This document shows, piece by piece, positions 55,101 through 64,000 of a stretch of 64,000 nt of DNA. The notes under the pieces are model-generated. The model made no database searches and was not told the origin of the DNA. It was given only the letters and a program-made list of their open reading frames with translations. How positions within the stretch are numbered: position 1 is the first letter of the stretch; each line of letters opens with the position of its first letter. The position numbers and the translations under genes were made by a program. This stretch comes from Dugong dugon (Eukaryota > Chordata > Mammalia > Sirenia > Dugongidae), in the NCBI GenBank assembly GCA_030035585.1, contig CM057474.1, forward strand, positions 5,564,001 through 5,628,000. Direction: 5' to 3'.

Positions 55101-55438
55101 ATATAAGAAAATATAAGAAAATCAAATTCATATTGATTCGACTCATGTGAAAGACAGTTATAACAACTTTAGAAGAAAATTTAAGAGAGTATCTTTATGG
55201 TAAGACCCAAAAACACCAATATTGATAAATACAACTACAACACAATGAAGAACTTTTATTCACCTAGAGACTCCTAAAAATTGAAATCAAGCCATAAATT
55301 AGAAGAGTATATTTGCAACTGACAAAAGATTAGAATATAGACTATATTAAGAACTCCAATAAATTGATAATAATGTAATAAAGATAAATATCCCAATGAA
55401 AAAAGGGCAAACGAATGGAGTAGTCACTTGTGATGATT

Positions 55439-55836
55439 AATGTTACATGTCAGCTTGGCTAGGCTATAATTCTCAGTGGTTTGGCAGATCCTGGACTGGT
55501 TACTCTTCCGTTACGTAAATAATGTAATCACCTTCCATGACGTGATCTGATGTAATCAGCCAATTAGTTGAAGGGGAATTTCCTTTGTGGAGTGGGATTC
55601 CTCCAGTATATAAATGGATGTTCTGGGAAAGCTCCATTCTCTCTTCTTGTCACCTGACATCCGGTTCCCGGGAAGTAAGCCTGCAAAGGTCTCCAGCCTG
55701 CCGCCTGACTTACCGATTTGGGACTTGCCAGCCCTTACAATTACACGAGCCATCTCCTTGAACTAAATCTCTCTATATTTATAAATACATTCACATCTCA
55801 CTGGTTTTGCTCCTCTAGAGATGCAAGACTAAGACA
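55439..55836 (+). mobile_element. ERVL-like solo LTR
   Basis: Starts 'tgtgatgattaatgttacat' with 'gtcagcttggctaggc' and ends 'tgcaagactaagaca'. It contains 'ccaattagttgaaggggaat', 'ctccagcctgccgcctgact' and 'gagccatctccttgaactaa'. Flanks TCACT and GCACT are a near-matching 5-bp duplication. No internal region. Confidence 0.85.
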
Positions 55837-55967
55837 GCACTAAATAAAGGTGAACACAAAAATGAAATAAACATTTGATACGATGTGAGTCTCCTTAGGA
55901 GTCACAGAAATGTCAATTCAAACTGCATCGTGATACATTTCTGTCTCACCTAGGGTAGCAAAAAACT

Positions 55968-56122
55968 AAAGCTGATGCCGTCCAGTAGATTCCAACTCAT
56001 AGTGACCCTATAGGACACAGCAGAACAGCTGCACAGGGCTTCCAAGGAGCAACTGGTGGAATCAAACATGCCGACCTTTTGGTTAGCAGCCAAGATCTCA
56101 ACCACTGCGCCACCAAGGCTCC
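55968..56122 (-). mobile_element. AfroSINE (short type)
   Basis: Antisense: 'agctgatgccgtccagtaga' to 'ccactgcgccaccaaggctc', with no middle segment. Confidence 0.93.
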
Positions 56123-56830
56123 CCACCCAGGGTGGAACAGTAGGAATTCTTATACAAATTTGATGGGCATGATAATTGCTATAATTTCTAAAAACAAAAA
56201 CAAACAAACAAAAAAAAAACCAAATGCCTAATATCTAGCAAAGGGAAAGTGCCCATGTACTACAACCTAGCCATTCCACTCTGAGGAAAAAACACCCGCA
56301 AGAAATCTTATACATGGACACCAAGAAACATGGCCAGTAGTTTAGAAAAGCATCACTTGTAACAGCAAGAAACTGGAAGAAACGCAGATGTCTAATAGAA
56401 TACATACAGAAATTATGGTAAATTCATCCAAAGTAGTGACAATGAGTGAAACAAAACTTTTTGTTAAAATATTCTACAAAATCAGGAACGTATTTTGAGT
56501 CATAAAGGTGAGCGGTAACAGAAGATATATCATAAGATTCCTAGTACATAAATTTTAAAATGCTGCATATACATGGTAAAACTGTAAAGAAAATCAAGGT
56601 AATGAGGAAACCCAAAATTTAGTATACGTGTTATTTCTGAAGAAGAAGATAGTATGATAAGATAAATACAGGGCAAAGAAAGGGCTTCAAAGATAATGAT
56701 GATTTTCTACTTCTTAAGCTGGGTGGTGGTTACACAAGTGTTTGGTATATTCTTTTTCTTTATACCTACACATAGTATATAAACTTTTGAATATACTCAA
56801 TGGTAAGTAAAAAAAAAAAAAAAAAAAAAC

Positions 56831-57349
56831 AAAGGATAAGAAGATATTGACATATGTATCTGTTTTGTTCACAATCCACTCTTTGAAGAACATTTTCTGA
56901 GAATATGTATGGAAGAATGTATAAAAATAAATTGGACTCTAAAACCAAGAATCCTATTTATTACTTTAGGTGTGTTTTACAGGTTTCTCGTATTGGTTAG
57001 AAACAAAATAATAAAAACTTCAAGCTTGTCTTCATACTCTGCTGTGACTGAATGGTGATTGCTAAGATGGTGTTCTCCATGACTGAAGGAAAAGAGAACA
57101 GTATCATATTATGCTTTACACTTCAAAGTTGCCGACAGGGTCTATTTTAATTAGAGAATTTGTCAAAAAATAAAGGGATCAGGGAAGTATTATGAACGGT
57201 GCAGTATAAATTATCCTGGATTCTTTGAAGTTTACTGACATAGTTCTATGAATTTTTCTTTCTCTACCTTTTGTAAAATGTATTCACTTCTATACCCTGG
57301 AAGAAAAAGAGGAACTAATTCCATACGGTATAGGAAGAAAAGGATTTTA
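56831..57349. other. Unique AT-rich DNA
   Basis: Nothing recognised. Confidence 0.4.
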
Positions 57350-57435
57350 TCCAGCTGTGTGACCTGAGGCAAAGCCATCACTCACCTTAGGCTTCCATTT
57401 CCTTATTGGTAAAATTAGAGTGATGACATCAGCTC
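57350..57435 (+). mobile_element. MIR core
   Basis: 'cagctgtgtgacctgaggca', 'aagccatcactcaccttagg' and 'cttccatttccttattggta'. Confidence 0.75.
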
Positions 57436-57811
57436 CAAAATTCTTTGCCTCTGAGGACAATTTAGCAGAGATGGGAAGTTTTGCGCAAATACACCATTGT
57501 CTATAATCACAAACGTGCAAGCAACATTCCATTATGGGCGATGTGAGGCAGAAATTAGTTTCAATACTGTTCACTGCATTGCAGCGGGTTGAACGATAGA
57601 ACACCTTTCTGCAGATGGGACTGGGGACATGAAGGAGCACCGGGTTTCTTGTTCCCATGGAAAAATAACCTTCTCAATTAAAATTCTATCCTCATCTCTA
57701 TGAAAATGTGCACCAGGGTCTAAGAATCAGGCATGATACTGAGAAACCTGCCGAGTTCTGCATAGCCTATGCTGTCCTTCTGCAATTATTTAATTCAGCT
57801 CTTCGTAAACA
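57436..57811. other. Unique DNA
   Basis: Nothing recognised. Confidence 0.4.
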
Positions 57812-57910
57812 GAGATGCACATCATAAATGCACTGGGTACTTTCAAATTGTGTACTCCCAAACCCGGGGGTAACTGAATCACAATTTCCCAGGGTGTGTT
57901 CCAGGCACAG
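57812..57910 (+). mobile_element. MER5-like hAT relic
   Basis: 'ggtaactgaatcacaatttc' and 'ccagggtgtgttccaggcac' fit a decayed MER5. Confidence 0.45.
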
Positions 57911-59423
57911 TGTTTTGGATAATTCATGGGTGGAAACACTGACTCAATGAAATTCAGCTTTCAGGCATGGTCTGCCCTGGAAAAAACAGAAGAGAATTAT
58001 CTGAGATCTAGCCTTTTCTACAGTGAAATAGCTAATACTTCCAAGGAGCAGCCCATGGCTCACTGTTGTCACCTACTGCAGAATTTTCATAATAACTGTA
58101 CGAAATGACAGTGACTGTGATGTGAAGTGAGACCCTGGAATTGTGCAAAGAAGAGCTTGCCCAACTGGATGTAGTAGCTCTGACAAATAGCAGGTCTCAG
58201 AGAAGCCCATCTATTAAAATCATTTTTAGAACGAAAAAGATAAACACTTAATGAAATACAATCATCAAGTAGAGTACCTTCTATCATCGTAGAATAATAA
58301 AAAACTAACATTTGCTGGGGACCTATCAAGGGCCCTTACCAAATGTGGCCTGGCTGCTGCCTCTGTTGAGGGTTGAACTGGTTAATAGTCAACAATTCCA
58401 GACTCCCCAGGTGGCACCTGCCTTCAGTGGAGATATCATCTGGCTGGTGAAAAGCAGATGAAATCAAGCATCTTTAGGTAAGGAGCAGGCAGCAAATTGC
58501 CCTCTCCAGCATAAATACTTAAACTGTACTGATAGGGATTTTCATTCCCTGTTTGTAATTCATGGAGTAGCACCAAATATAAAGATAACATTATGCTTTA
58601 TGCATCTTAATGCTGCCACCCACAAATCTCACATCAAAAGAATAAAGCAATGGGAAGATTTTAGTGGGATACCTTTGTCTTATTTTACACTCCATTATGC
58701 AAAAGCACTAGGGTAGATAATAGTGAAGTTAACTATTGAAGACCCAGCAGCAGCATCCTGGAAGTCAACATTCTTCCACTGGTGTGCTCTTTTGCAGGAT
58801 ATGACATATTCTCTTCATCAAGATCTAACATATGTTCATAATTACACTTAATAACACTCTATGGTTTCCTATTTCTAAGACTCTGGATTCTACTGTTACA
58901 GAGGTTAAGAGTCCAAGGGAGGAAAATTCCAACAGGATACTTGATTTTGTTTTGGTTCCACTGGTTTGAAAGCTAAGATACCATCTGGCCATTTCCAACT
59001 CCATGTATGATTAAGAAAACTAGCATAAATTGTATTGACAGGAGTATCTGAACTTGACCTTCAAAGACGAGAGTAGGAAAGTACGTGAGGGAAATTGGGG
59101 TGCCCCAGACACCTGTTCCATGGTCCTTATTAGTGGAAAAGTTTTACCAGACTATCACCATACTATTTATGTAGAGCCACTAAAGGCACAGATTCCTTAG
59201 GGATAGAAGACTGGATCACCTCAGAAGATAAAGAACATTAATCAATCAAGATGCTACCCTATGGCAAGGGGAAACGAAGTGAGTAGGGTAATGAGGGAAG
59301 TCATAAATAAGCCGGCATACCTAGGGACAGAAATATCTAGTGGGAGAAACAAAAACTGTAGCCTCCACCTGTGTTTCTTAGCTTGCTCCAGTGTATAACT
59401 AGTTTTTACTCATCCTCTACCAT
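57911..59423. other. Unique DNA
   Basis: Nothing recognised. Confidence 0.4.
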
Positions 59424-59436
59424 TGTATTAGGGTCT

Positions 59437-59954
59437 TGTCTTAATTAGTGCTACTGTAACAGAAATGTCACAAGTGGATGGCTTTAACAAACAAGTTTAT
59501 TCTTTCACAGTCTAGGAGGCAAGAAGTCCAAATTCAGGGTGCCAGCTCCAGGGGAAGCCTTTCTCTCTGTGTTGGTTCTGGGGAAAGGTCCTTGTCACTG
59601 ATCTTCCCTTGGTCTAGGAGCTTCTCAGCGTAGGGAGTCCATGTTCAAAGGATGCGCTCTGCTCCTGGAGCTTCTTTCTTGGTGGCGTGAGGTCCCTCCC
59701 CTCTCTGTTCAATTCTCTCTTTTATATCTCAAAAGAGATTGACTCAAGATACAACCTAATCCTGTAGATTGTGAGTTCTGCTTCATTAACATAACTGCCT
59801 CTAATCTGGCCTCATTAACATCATTGAGGTAGGATTTACAACACATAGAATAATCACATCAGACTACAAAATGGTGGACAACCACACAATACTGGAAATC
59901 TTGGCCTAGCCAAGCTAACACATATTTTTAGGGGACACAATTCAATCCGTAACA
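59437..59954 (-). mobile_element. 3' LTR of the MaLR provirus
   Basis: Begins 'tgtcttaattagtgctactg' and ends 'ttcaatccgtaaca'; the internal region follows directly on the + strand right. Confidence 0.88.
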
Positions 59955-60873
59955 TTCCACCTTTTGGACCCCAAAAATTTATGTCCTTGTTACATGTAAA
60001 ACCCATTCACCACATCATATCAACCCAAAAGTCTTAAATCAAATCCAAGTGAAAATTCCATCCTGGGGCAAAATTCCTCTTCATCTGTGAAATACAAGTT
60101 ATCAGCTTCCAAAGTACAATGGTGGAACAGGCATGAAGTAGACATTTTCATTACAAATGGGAGAAATCAGAGGGAAAGAAGGGATATAAGTCACCAAGCA
60201 AGTAAGCAAAACACATTACATTAGTTCTCAAGGCTTAAAAAATAATCCTTTGTTCTCTGGATGTTGGCCATGCTCTCCAGATTCTGGGTGGAGGCCCCTG
60301 GGCCCTGGGCTTCAGCTCTGCCTTCCACGATAACTGGAACAGCAACTCTGCTCCCTCAGATTTGGGCGGCCCCATTCTCCTAGCCCATCTGAGTGGCAAC
60401 CCCACATCCTTGGCCACAGCAGGCCCCTTGCATTTTTTCAGCCCCTTGCATGGCAGCACCACTCCCTCAGCTTTAGGCAGCGGATCTGGCCCCATCCCAC
60501 TGCTCTAGCAAGTGTTCCAAAGCTCTTCAGCTATACCAGTAAGTGCCTGGAGGCACCCCACTCCACCAGTAAACCTGAAGGCACTCAGCTCTCTCCGTGG
60601 GTCTGCTCCTGTGCCTACTCGTCGCCAGTCTCCTGGTTCTGCTACTGCCATTTCTCTGAGGCTGCTTCTTGCCATCTGCACCATTTCTGGTGTTACAGGT
60701 CTCCTCACTTCCTCCTGAGATTTCACCAGAATTGTCTCTGATGTCCATAATTCACCAACAGTCTCTTCAAGGCACCTTGAAACTCCTCCAGCCTCTACCC
60801 ATTCAGTTTCAAAACTGCTTCCACATTTTAGGTATCTGTTAGAGGAGCACTCCACTCTCCTGGTACCAAATTC
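59955..60873 (-). other. MaLR internal region, non-coding
   Basis: GC-richer than the flanks, especially 60240-60860. Open frames of 86 and 116 codons on the - strand (60235-60495, 60505-60855) have no retroviral motif. The 60505-60855 frame starts near the primer-binding side and simply reads the conserved non-coding leader. Confidence 0.8.
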
Positions 60874-61560
60874 TGTCTTAGTTACCTAGTGCTGCTGTAA
60901 CAGAAATACCACAAGTGAATGGCTTTAACAAACAGAAATTTATTCTCTCACAGTCTGGGAAGCTAGAAGTCCAAATTCAAGGTGCCAGCTCTAGGGGAAG
61001 GCTTTGTCTCTGTCATTTCTGGAGGAAGTTACTTGTCATCAATATTCCCATGGTCTAGGAGCTTCTCAGTACAGAGACCCTGGGTCCAAAGGGCATGCTC
61101 TGCTCCCAGTGCTTCTTTCTTGGTGGTGTGAGGTCCTGCCCCTCTCTGCTCAATTCTCTCTTTTATATCTCAAAAAAGATTACCCAAGATACAACTTAAT
61201 CCTGTAGATTGGTCCTGCCTCATTAACATAACTGTCTCTAATCCTGCCTCATTAAACATCATAAACCTGTTGCAACTGAGTCGATTCTGACTCATAGTGA
61301 CCCTATAGGACAGAGTAGAACTGCGCATAGGGTTTCCAGGAAGTGGCTAGTGGATTTGAACTGCCAACCTTTTGGTCAGCAGCCGAGCTCTATAACCACT
61401 GTGTCACCAGTACTCCCATTAACATCATAGAGGTTAGGATTTACAACATGTAGGTTAATCACATCAGATCACAAAATGGTGGACAACCACAAAATACCAG
61501 AAATCATGGCCAAGCCAAGGTGACACACATTTTGGGGGGGACACAATTCAATCCATAACA
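60874..61560 (-). mobile_element. 5' LTR of the MaLR provirus, with SINE insert
   Basis: Begins 'tgtcttagttacctagtgct' and ends 'ttcaatccataaca'; interrupted by the AfroSINE at 61264-61417. Confidence 0.88.
61264..61417 (-). mobile_element. AfroSINE (short type) inside the provirus LTR
   Basis: Antisense, no middle. The LTR text 'attaaacatcata' (61251-61263) and 'attaacatcata' (61418-61429) is the target duplication. It post-dates the provirus. Confidence 0.95.
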
Positions 61561-61570
61561 AGTGTATTAG

Positions 61571-62571
61571 CATTGTTAAAAGTTCTATTTGGTTCATAGT
61601 TTGCAACATATCAAGGTGACATTTTGCCCGGGCTAAGAGGCAAGGATATTTCTGCGTAGATTCTGGTTTGGAGAATAGACTTAGAGACCATCGTACCAGG
61701 AAGTGGTACTAGATATGAAGTGAGTGAGCTCTCATTTGAGAAAGAATAGCTACAGCTATATATAGGATAATATAGTAATAGCATATAGAGTGGGATTTTT
61801 CCTACTAAACAAGAATCGATGACCAGGCCCAAAGCTGAGAAGAATGATGTATTAAGTATTCATATCATAAAATAACTGGAGCCTGCTCTTCTACTGGGAA
61901 TTCCCAAGAGACAGCAAAACTGGCCCTGCTACCCCCAACCATCCTCCCAATCCGTCCTCCCTGCTCCTCCTGCTCCAACCACCACCATTCTATATCAGCC
62001 TGAGCAAGGGAGAGAAGGAGGGAGCGAGCATCTTACAGCGAGGGGCTACTCTCTGCTCTCCCTAGACCCAAATGGACTGGGTGGGGGCAGGAAAGGGTGG
62101 AAACACTTACTGAGCTTTCACTCTGGTGCTGTGGTAATTCCCGAGGATACAACCACGAAGTATCTAGGAACTTAAACAATGAGAGAGACAGACTGGTAAA
62201 TAAAACAATGACATATCAGCACGGTAACAGGCATGTTCAGGACCATGGGAGCACAGAGGAAAAGGACCTAATTCCACCTTCCAGACCAAGGCAGAAAAAG
62301 CTTCCTGAGCCATTACCCAAGCTACCCCTTGAAGAACAAAAGCTGAGCTATCAGACAGAAAACAGAAATAACCATTCTGGGAACAGAGAACAGAGATAGA
62401 AGATGGTTGTGTGTTTAGAGAAACTTTCCTTTTTACCTGCGAACTTTGAATTTTTTTCTGAAGGAAAACTACTGAGGGGTTTTAAGCTGAAGCAACATGG
62501 TGATGTACACAATTCAGCTAGATCACTTTAGCAGCACTTCTGAATACAGAATAAAGGGGGCCTTCACTGGA
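61571..62571. other. Unique DNA
   Basis: Nothing recognised. The 100-codon frame at 62097-62399 is rich in charged and Pro residues but has no known domain. It lies in GC-richer unique DNA. Confidence 0.4.
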
Positions 62572-62785
62572 AGACGTCCGTGAGTGGCGCAATTGCTTAA
62601 GTGCTTGACTACTAGCTGAAAGTTTGACGGTTCAAAGCCACCCACAGTCGCCTTGGGAGAAAGGCCTGGTGATCTGCTTTGGAAAGGTCACAGCCTTGAA
62701 AACCCTCTGGAGCAATTCTACTCTGCACACATGGGGTCGCCATGAGTCAGAATCACCTCAATGGTAACTGGTTTGGTTTTGTTTA
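62572..62785 (+). mobile_element. AfroSINE (long type)
   Basis: 'agacgtccgtgagtggcgca' head, 'aggcctggtgatctgctttg' middle, 'gggtcgccatgagtcagaat' tail. Confidence 0.93.
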
Positions 62786-63059
62786 TTTTTTGTATTTGTT
62801 CAGTGGAAGGAGGAAATTCAATTAAGAAAAGAGATCAGTAATCAGAGCAGTAAACCGCAAGAAACAACCTTGAGGCTGAATGGAGGAAGGGACTGATGTG
62901 ACAGATATTATGGACGCAGCATTGAGAAGTTAGAGGTTGGAGAAAGAAGGGAAGGCAGGCGTGATTCTATGACAGCACTAATTTTTTACTAGATCCAAAG
63001 CTTCTATTCTGTATTTGATTGTTTTCTTGTTCAGAGGCAGAGAGATTTTACTATGGAAT
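62786..63059. other. Unique DNA
   Basis: Nothing recognised. Confidence 0.4.
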
Positions 63060-63285
63060 CAGCATAGTGCAGTGGGAAAGACACAAGTTTTGGAGTAACA
63101 TTTTTGTATAAATTCTGTCTCTCAAATAAATCTCTGGGTTTCTTAACCTTCTCAAGCTTCAGTTTTCTTCTGTGTAAAATGGAAATAAAAATGTGTACCA
63201 CTGAAAGGCACTGAAAATACAAAATATGATGATCCATAAAATCACTGGCACACAGTCTGGTCGGCACACAGTAGGTCTCCAAAAA
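63060..63285 (+). mobile_element. MIR
   Basis: 'cagcatagtgcagtgggaaa', 'ttcttaaccttctcaagctt', 'cagttttcttctgtgtaaaa' and 'cactggcacacagtctgg' follow MIR from head to 3' part. Confidence 0.82.
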
Positions 63286-63289
63286 ACAT

Positions 63290-63888
63290 TAGCCTTCATG
63301 CAACCATTTCTTTTCTGTTAAAAATACCAATGTCTAGAACAACAAAATAGTATCATGCTAGCTGAACATTTACTGTTTAAAAATATTAGAAATAAGTATG
63401 AGATAATATATTTATTTTCCATGTCTTCCAGGGCTCCATTTACAAGAAAAAAAAATTCTCCCCAGTAGTTACACTGTTCTTCTAACCATCAGAGACATTT
63501 GTAAACTATGCCATGGTTTTCATTTATCTCACTTGGTTGTAACTTCTTGTGTACGTCTCTCTCCCTATTTTGAAGATAAACTCCTTGGGGTCACGGAGTG
63601 TGAATACATAGCAGTCTTATTATAGAACTTGTTCTGTGCATTTTGATTTTTATATGGAGATATTAAGCACTCAAAATTCGATTGACATTGATGTCATTCT
63701 CTTTCTGGTTTAGTGACACAATTTCATCTTTCTTCTTTCATACGTATATTCCCTCTGTATATTTGTTTAGCATTTTAGATTCTGCGTTTTATTCTCCTTT
63801 CTACATCCTTCACACACTCCTATGTTTTTGAACAGTTTGATCCATATTTATTTATGTATATTGAACTCATTACTTTTGACTGATAATC
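63290..63888. other. Unique AT-rich DNA
   Basis: Nothing recognised. Confidence 0.4.
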
Positions 63889-63889
63889 C

Positions 63890-64000
63890 AGGAGTCCCTG
63901 GCTGGTGCAAACACACATACTTGGCTGCTCACCAAAAGGTTGGAGTTTGAGTTCACCCAGAGGCACCTTTGAAGAATGGTCTGATGATCTACCTCCAAAA
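63890..64000 (+). mobile_element. AfroSINE, cut by window end
   Basis: 'aggagtccctggctggtgca' head to 'gatgatctacctccaaaa'; the copy continues beyond the window. Confidence 0.92.

Larger units (their letters stand above)
53745..56830 (+). mobile_element. L1 ORF2 to poly(A), split by later insertions
   Basis: ORF2 phrases appear in order: 'gatcgtctcaatagataaag', 'aacaatgtactggagatact', 'agattgctgattataaatca', 'tgaacaagctaactctaatc', 'tatatttgcaactgacaaaa' and 'aaaaaagggcaaacgaatgg'. Then 'ccattccactctgaggaaaa', 'ctggaagaaacgcagatgtc' and a poly(A) of about twenty A at 56810-56829. It is an old, non-coding copy of about 2.2 kb, carrying three AfroSINEs and an ERVL-like LTR. Confidence 0.85.
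59437..61560 (-). mobile_element. Complete MaLR provirus, antisense
   Basis: Two family M LTRs (59437-59954 and 60874-61560) enclose about 920 bp of internal DNA. On the - strand the internal part starts 'tttggtaccaggagagtgga', then 'aaatgtggaagcagttttga' and 'tgaatgggtagaggctgg'. This is the start expected for MaLR internal sequence (THE1/MST/MLT type). 'TGTATTAG' at 59424-59431 and 61563-61570 is a likely target duplication, with a small 'gtctt' slippage at the left end. No gag, pro or pol is present, as in other non-autonomous MaLRs. Confidence 0.85.

Noticed and set aside
60505-60855. 116-codon - strand ORF between LTRs, as a possible gag remnant
   Set aside because: It starts near the primer-binding side and has no capsid, nucleocapsid or protease motif. 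MaLR internal regions are usually non-coding here.
62097-62399. 100-codon + strand ORF as a small host gene
   Set aside because: No domain, signal or neighbouring exon structure. Length and composition are compatible with chance in GC-richer DNA.
2815-63999. tRNA-like heads of AfroSINEs and MIRs as tRNA genes
   Set aside because: They have A/B-box-like text, but they are SINE heads within interspersed copies and cannot fold as intact tRNA by eye.

Overview
This is repeat-dense, AT-rich, non-coding mammalian DNA from an afrotherian, most likely a paenungulate such as an elephant. Two things support this. First, more than thirty AfroSINE copies are scattered on both strands, recognisable by the head 'ggagccctggtggcgcagtggttaa' type and the tail 'gtcgctatgagtcggaatcga' type. 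Second, several copies of the partner RTE-type LINE (RTE1_LA-like) are present, ending in the same '(caa)n' tail. About a dozen AfroSINEs share an internal deletion of roughly 45-50 bp, which matches what is reported for the HSP subfamily of hyrax, sirenian and elephant. I found no intact host protein-coding gene, no rRNA or functional tRNA gene and no CRISPR array. Every longer open frame is a remnant of a transposable element, a shadow of a tandem repeat, or chance.

Layout. Bases 1-7240 hold unique AT-rich DNA, an L1 3' fragment, an internally deleted RTE copy, three MaLR-like LTRs and several AfroSINEs. Bases 7243-10440 hold a nearly full-length RTE on the + strand: 5' UTR, endonuclease, reverse transcriptase and 3' end, broken by stops and frameshifts. 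Bases 10.5-25 kb are mostly unique DNA with AfroSINEs and MIR/MER5 relics. They also contain a retroviral LTR with 75-bp tandem repeats and a tRNA-Leu-like primer binding site (19.9-21.05 kb), and a solo MaLR LTR with a perfect 5-bp target duplication (21.17-21.56 kb). Bases 25-32 kb hold an old L1 ORF2 body broken by an LTR and an AfroSINE, followed by an unusual RTE derivative in which a 21-bp segment of the RTE 3' end has expanded to about 28 copies, then more LTRs.

Bases 33.6-41.1 kb hold a set of RTE insertions: a 5'-inverted (twin-primed) copy bounded by a 12-bp target duplication, short 3' fragments with 11-bp duplications, paired MER5-like hAT relics, and a nested ERVL-like LTR. Bases 42.9-46.9 kb hold an antisense L1 3' end, a candidate class I solo LTR with a 4-bp duplication and a 104-bp L1-type insertion with an 18-bp duplication. 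Bases 53.5-56.8 kb hold another L1 split by three AfroSINEs and an ERVL-like LTR. Bases 59.4-61.56 kb hold a complete but non-coding MaLR provirus on the - strand (LTR, about 0.9 kb internal, LTR), with an AfroSINE in one LTR. The end of the window cuts an AfroSINE.

The elements form a parasite hierarchy. RTE proteins act in cis and are inferred to have mobilised AfroSINEs and the internally deleted RTE copies in trans. L1 machinery explains the 46.3 kb insertion. The ERVL/MaLR LTRs are non-coding passengers. Coordinates of ancient repeats are approximate because they were called by eye from remembered family consensus features.
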